64,000 nucleotides of DNA from Thermosporothrix hazakensis (lineage in GTDB: Bacteria; Chloroflexota; Ktedonobacteria; Ktedonobacterales; Ktedonobacteraceae), in the NCBI RefSeq assembly GCF_003253565.1, contig NZ_QKUF01000018.1, forward strand, positions 1 to 64,000, written 5' to 3'. The notes under the pieces are model-generated. The model saw only the letters and a list, made by a program, of their open reading frames with translations, was not told the DNA's origin and did no database searches. The position numbers and the translations under genes are program-made. Of this stretch, positions 60,292-64,000 are shown one piece after another (position 1 is the stretch's first letter; every line of letters begins with the position of its first letter).

Positions 60292-61587
60292 TTATGCTCC
60301 TTCTGGCACCAGGCCCGCCAGCGTGTTTCGGCGTGCGATCAGCTCAAAGGGCAGACCGCGCAGATGAGCGGCGGGGGCGCATTCTTTCTGGTTAAAGCTG
60401 GCGCTGTGAATCGAGCGCACATCGGGAAAGAAGAGACCACTCTTTGATGAGCGGGAGACGATATCAATGTTGCCTTTGTAGAGATCAATCACATACTCGC
60501 CATTAACTACCTTCTGTGTCGAGGCGATGAAGGCATCAATCGCGTCTTTGAGCGGGTGGAACCACTCCCCATGATAGACCATCTTTGACCATTGGGCGTC
60601 GAGCTGGCGCTTGAGTTGAATTTCTTCTTTGGTCAGGCAATAAAGCTCAAGGTCATGGTGGACTTTGAGCAGGATCTGTGCGGCGGGAGCCTCATAGATC
60701 TCGCGAGACTTCAGCCCCATGATGCCGTCTTCAAACATGTCAATTTTGCCGATACCGTTGGCGCCACCGATGACGTTCAGTTGCTCGATGATCTGATCAA
60801 GGGGTAAGATATCCCCATTGAGGGCAATGGGAAGCCCATTTTGCCAGGTAAGGGTAATGGTTGTCGGGGTCTCTGGTGCTTTGGCGGGTGGCACAAGCCA
60901 CATCCAGATCTCGTCAGGAAGCCGGGTATCAAGATCAATGCCGCCGCTGGCAATAGAGCGACACCACATTGTCTTGTCATCACCACCTGCGATCAACTCT
61001 TCAACCTGGATACCGTAGTGTTCGATCAAAAGCTGTTCTTCACCGCGAGTCAGGTCAAAGTCGCGCACTGGCACAAAGGTTGGCAGGCCAGGAGCGAAAA
61101 GGGCAAAGACGTTATGCATGCGGTATTGATCGTTTCCCTTGCCGCTGGAGCCTTCCATCAAAGCATCACATCTCAGTTCCAGCGCCTTCTGGGCCACTTT
61201 TGCCGCGATAAGCTGGCGGGTCATCGAGGTGGAAACCGGGTACCCGTTGTAGTCGGAATTGGCCTGAATGGCTTTGGTCAGCCAGTACTCGGTAAACTCC
61301 TGCTTCGCATCGATCACAATGGGGGTGATACCAAGCTGTTGCGCTCGCTTTATGCTGGTGTTGAGCTCATCGGCTCCCTGGCCAACATCAACGCTGATCG
61401 CATAAAGCTGTGCCGCATGATATTTGGTCTCCGCGAGTTTGACGCAGAGGGTTGAATCCAGGCCGCCAGAGTAAGCAAGCGCGATTGTATGATTCTGGGG
61501 AACATCAACGGTGTTGAGTTTGTTCAATGCCAGTTTGAGGGCATGCGTGGTGGTCGTGGCTGTGTTGTCCTGATCGTGAACCGCCAT
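60292..61587 (-). CDS. Divergent argininosuccinate synthase-like protein
   Basis: A 431-residue argininosuccinate synthase homologue. The PP-loop YSGGLDST (39-46), the GKGND box SGKGNDQYR (148-156) and GLKSREIYEAPAAQ are kept. However, YPLATALARPLI is YPVSTSMTRQLI, HGCTGKGND is EGSSGKGND, and the NLWGRSxExGxLEDP segment that helps hold citrulline is replaced by DDKTMWCRSIASGG (203-216), with no matching PYSID. An N-terminal 33 residues are extra. As the same operon has a canonical ArgG, this copy may use another ureido acid or amino donor, or be a specialised isoform. It is first gene after the T-box leader, with GAAGGAGGT as ribosome site. Confidence 0.8.
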   Translation of the reverse strand: MAVHDQDNTATTTTHALKLALNKLNTVDVPQNHTIALAYSGGLDSTLCVKLAETKYHAAQLYAISVDVGQGADELNTSIKRAQQLGITPIVIDAKQEFTEYWLTKAIQANSDYNGYPVSTSMTRQLIAAKVAQKALELRCDALMEGSSGKGNDQYRMHNVFALFAPGLPTFVPVRDFDLTRGEEQLLIEHYGIQVEELIAGGDDKTMWCRSIASGGIDLDTRLPDEIWMWLVPPAKAPETPTTITLTWQNGLPIALNGDILPLDQIIEQLNVIGGANGIGKIDMFEDGIMGLKSREIYEAPAAQILLKVHHDLELYCLTKEEIQLKRQLDAQWSKMVYHGEWFHPLKDAIDAFIASTQKVVNGEYVIDLYKGNIDIVSRSSKSGLFFPDVRSIHSASFNQKECAPAAHLRGLPFELIARRNTLAGLVPEGA

Positions 61588-61970
61588 GTGTGTACCTCCT
61601 TCAAACGTGATGCTCGTGGAAGGAGTGGACTTTTCTGCCTGTTCCGCCCCTTCCGGTCACTGACATTGAAGGGACGAGAGTGCCAGGCCTGTCCTGCACA
61701 CACCCGTGGTGCCACCCTACTTGTCTTTCTGGTTCTGCTCGGGAGAGAAGACGTCGAAAGACCGCTTTTTATGGTTGATTGCTGCACGGGAACCACCCGT
61801 CTTACCTACTTACCAGTGTATGGTTTTCTTCGGTAGCCGCTCGCGAACGCGTTCTGAGGGCGCATTACCTTTCCGAACTCTCACTCTGCTTCGGATCGCT
61901 GTTGGCCGCTACACTCATACTACTTTCGCTCAACGCGGGTCAGTCTATTATTTTGTGTAGTTGGAACTTG
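61588..61970 (-). promoter_or_regulatory. T-box leader of the arginine operon
   Basis: On the minus strand the T-box core AGGGTGGCACCACGGG lies at 61717-61702. Upstream, GTAGC (61912-61908) can pair with GCTAC (61837-61833) closing an 80-nt stem I-like arm; between this and the core lies a GGGTGGTTCCCG region of stem II/III type. Downstream, instead of a terminator with T-run, a hairpin over the ribosome site is seen. Several Arg codons (CGC, CGG) occur near the expected specifier position, but I cannot assign it. Sensing of tRNA-Arg is an inference. Confidence 0.8.
61596..61625 (-). promoter_or_regulatory. Ribosome-site sequestering hairpin of the T-box
   Basis: CTCCTTC (61625-61619) pairs with GAAGGAG (61602-61596), which is the Shine-Dalgarno of the first argG-like gene, with the ATG at 61587. 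This suggests translational rather than transcriptional output. Confidence 0.55.
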
Positions 61971-61976
61971 CTTTTA

Positions 61977-62005
61977 ATAATACATGTCTGTTTTTCAAAT
62001 GTCAA
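61977..62005 (-). promoter_or_regulatory. Arginine operon promoter
   Basis: On the minus strand a perfect TTGACA (62005-62000), 17-bp spacer and TATTAT (61982-61977). Confidence 0.85.
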
Positions 62006-62021
62006 TGGGGGGACCAGGAAA

Positions 62022-62053
62022 ATGTGGGGACGGCGGTTTTGCGGTGCCGCGCG
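62022..62053 (-). terminator. ppc terminator
   Basis: On the minus strand TGTGGGAACG pairs with CGTCCCCACA with minor mismatches, an inner GGC/GCC stem, and TTTTCC after it; 40 bp after the ppc stop. Confidence 0.65.
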
Positions 62054-62094
62054 TTCCCACATTCACTATTTCTCAATCTGGATCCAGTAAAAGT

Positions 62095-64000
62095 CTAGCC
62101 TGTGTTACGCAAACCAGCGGCTACACCATTGATTGTCAGTAGAACGGCGTAGGTCAGGCGCATGCGCTCTTTCTCTTCTGTGCTGGCTGTGGCCTCCGCC
62201 TCACGATCAAGCATCAGCGGGCCGCCCAGTTCGCGTAAGCGGCGCAGCAGCGCGACCTGAAAGTAGCTCATGGGGTCAACATAGGGATTACGTCGCTTGA
62301 TCGATTGCTGCAACACCGGTGCGGTGTCGAGCAGTTCCTTTCCGCCGACAATCTGGCAAACCAGGCTTCTGGTGCGCTCATATTCTTCCTGGATAGTGTG
62401 CGAGATCCGGTCTCGGAGCGCTGGATCTTTAACCAGCGAGGCGTAATGTTGCGCAATATGCATATCCGCTTTGGAGAGCGTCATTTGCAGGTTGTCCAGG
62501 AAGGCACGGAAGAACGGCCACTGGCGATACATCTGTTGCAGCAGCCCCAGCGACTCGGGCTGCTGACCGATGAACTCTTCCAGGGCGCCACCAACGCCAT
62601 ACCAGCTTGGCAACACGTAGCGGCTCTGCATCCAGGAGAAGACCCAGGGAATAGCGCGCAGGTCTTCAATGGTGTTGCCCCGGGTGCGGCGTGCCGGGCG
62701 TGAGCCAATATTCAACCAGCCAATTTCTAGAATCGGCGTTGCCTGCTCAAAGAAGCTCAGGAAGGATGGATCATTGTAGATCAGATCGCGGTACCGTTTA
62801 TGCGCATTCGCCGAGAGCAGTTGCATAGTATTACGCCATTCCTCGGTGGCCCGTGGATGCACCTGTGTCTCAATGATGTGCTCATCCGGGATACTGGAGC
62901 GTGCCACGCCAGCGATGACCAGTTCCATATTACGGATCGCAATCTCGTAGAGCCCATACTTAAAGGAGAGCATTTCGCCCTGCTCAGTAATGCGCAGACG
63001 GCCATGAATCGTCCCGGGAGGCTGGCCGAGGATCGCTTCATAGATCGGACCACCACCCCGACCGATCGCGCCGCCGCGCCCATGAAACATGGTGATCCCG
63101 ATCTGGTGGCGTTTGCCAAGCTCTGTCAGGCGGAGCTGTGCTTCGTAGAGCTCCCAACCGGAGGTCAGAATACCGCCGTCTTTGCTGCTGTCCGAGTAGC
63201 CAAGCATGACCTGCTGCTGATCCTGACAGTTGCGCAGATAGGCGCGATAGTTCGGATGGGTAAAGGCCTGTTCCAGTATTTGTGTACAGGCATGTAGATC
63301 ATCAATCGTCTCAAAAAGGGGCACAATGGGGAGATCATCAATGCCAGCTTCCTTACAGAAAAACTGTACCTCCAGCAAATCACTGAGTGAGTGCGACATG
63401 CTGATGATATAGCAGGTGATGACGCGTTTCCCATACTCGTCCCGTGCCTGCTTGACTCCCTGGAAGGTGCGCAGGATATGCCATGTATCCTCGCTGAGTT
63501 GCAGACCGGGACGAGTCAGGATGCGCGGATCACGCAAGAGCATTTCCAGAATGCGCAGGCGTTCCGCTTCCTCAAGCTGGCTGTAATCCTGTTCGCAGAG
63601 TCCTGTGACCTGAAGTAGTTCGGCCAGAGCGCGGGCATGGCGTTCGCTATGCTGGCGCACATCGAGGGCGACAAAATAGAAGCCGAAGAGCTCTACCTGT
63701 CTGAGCAGGCGACCGAGGCGGCCTCTGGTGAGTGCCTCTTCACCATTCTCACGTAGGCTATCACGAACAAGGAGCAGGTCGCGGTGCAGTTCCTCTGCTG
63801 TTTGGTAAGCGACGTTGCCATTGTGCCGGTCAAGGGTTGCGCCGAGGCGCTTCCAGATAAACGAGAGCTTACGGCGGTATGGCTCAAGCGCTGTCTGGGG
63901 GCCGAGTTCATGATCATAGTCCGGCATGCACTGCGCGTCATAGTCCAGCGACTGCTGAAGCTCTGGTGTGATGCGGACATAGGAGAGTGACTGCGAGAAT
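62095..64000 (-). CDS. ppc: Phosphoenolpyruvate carboxylase (C-terminal part; gene continues past the right edge)
   Basis: Carboxylates PEP to oxaloacetate, refilling the TCA cycle and supplying aspartate and 2-oxoglutarate families. The frame stays open from 63927 to the window edge (SLSYVRITPELQQSLDYDAQ reads straight into it), so the ATG at 63927 is internal. Visible: LEPYRRKLSFI, LDVRQHSERHA, the GYSDSSKDGGILTSGW block, the catalytic loop FHGRGGAIGRGGGP, RAIPWVFSWMQSRYVLPSWYG and the C-terminal allosteric end AAGLRNTG. The C-terminus is complete. The N-terminal third, with the first catalytic His, is outside the window. Confidence 0.95.
   Translation of the reverse strand, partial: FSQSLSYVRITPELQQSLDYDAQCMPDYDHELGPQTALEPYRRKLSFIWKRLGATLDRHNGNVAYQTAEELHRDLLLVRDSLRENGEEALTRGRLGRLLRQVELFGFYFVALDVRQHSERHARALAELLQVTGLCEQDYSQLEEAERLRILEMLLRDPRILTRPGLQLSEDTWHILRTFQGVKQARDEYGKRVITCYIISMSHSLSDLLEVQFFCKEAGIDDLPIVPLFETIDDLHACTQILEQAFTHPNYRAYLRNCQDQQQVMLGYSDSSKDGGILTSGWELYEAQLRLTELGKRHQIGITMFHGRGGAIGRGGGPIYEAILGQPPGTIHGRLRITEQGEMLSFKYGLYEIAIRNMELVIAGVARSSIPDEHIIETQVHPRATEEWRNTMQLLSANAHKRYRDLIYNDPSFLSFFEQATPILEIGWLNIGSRPARRTRGNTIEDLRAIPWVFSWMQSRYVLPSWYGVGGALEEFIGQQPESLGLLQQMYRQWPFFRAFLDNLQMTLSKADMHIAQHYASLVKDPALRDRISHTIQEEYERTRSLVCQIVGGKELLDTAPVLQQSIKRRNPYVDPMSYFQVALLRRLRELGGPLMLDREAEATASTEEKERMRLTYAVLLTINGVAAGLRNTG

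Noticed and set aside
1..64000. CRISPR arrays, tRNA or rRNA genes
   Set aside because: No regularly spaced direct repeats and no cloverleaf or rRNA-like segments were recognised on either strand by eye.

Overview
The window looks like chromosome of a Ktedonobacteria-type Chloroflexota bacterium. This is inferred from gene content: a complete LysW-carrier alpha-aminoadipate (AAA) lysine operon, eukaryote-like Ser/Thr kinases (one carrying WD40 repeats), a giant LuxR/MalT-type STAND regulator and small unrecognised proteins. Genes lie on both strands with short operons. I see no rRNA, tRNA, CRISPR array or intact insertion sequence.

Left part (1-9.5 kb): the 3' end of a T-box leader, then a tightly packed nine-gene operon, lysW-lysX-lysY-lysZ-(lysJ/lysK fusion)-homocitrate synthase-homoaconitase large and small subunits-homoisocitrate dehydrogenase. 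It encodes almost the whole AAA route from 2-oxoglutarate to lysine. Only the aminoadipate aminotransferase (LysN) is missing here. The LysJ aminotransferase and LysK deacetylase are one polypeptide.

Middle (9.5-44 kb): accessory and housekeeping genes. These are an MBL hydrolase, a Ser/Thr kinase that looks split from its membrane/extracellular part at a C6 tract, a phosphodiesterase, ilvD, a TPR protein, an N-acetylglucosamine-kinase-like protein, an SDR, a membrane-anchored MutS-like ATPase, a SirB1-like protein, an IclR-PrpD-ComA-like cassette with a promoter-proximal repeated operator, a DUF4352-like lipoprotein, a LuxR/MalT-like regulator, acetoacetyl-CoA synthetase, a kinase-WD40 receptor, prmC, a WecA/MraY-like transferase and an MFS exporter. 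Two non-coding patches (about 9.6-10.0 kb and 44.43-44.56 kb) resemble IS200/IS605 right ends or omega-RNA scaffolds without tnpB.

Right part (44-64 kb): uvrA, two tandem type I signal peptidases, a zinc-ribbon membrane protein, mutS2 with a long promoter-to-terminator leader, mscL with a C-terminal zinc ribbon, apt, tyrS, an unusual argG-argH-argG operon on the minus strand, and the C-terminal part of ppc running off the right edge.

The strongest theme is RNA-level control of amino-acid genes. The lysine operon has a transcriptional T-box. The arginine operon has a second T-box leader whose end appears to sequester the ribosome binding site. tyrS appears to use classical leader-peptide attenuation, with a 25-residue peptide carrying four Tyr codons in a five-codon window followed by mutually exclusive antiterminator and terminator hairpins. 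All assignments are by eye; no database search was run.
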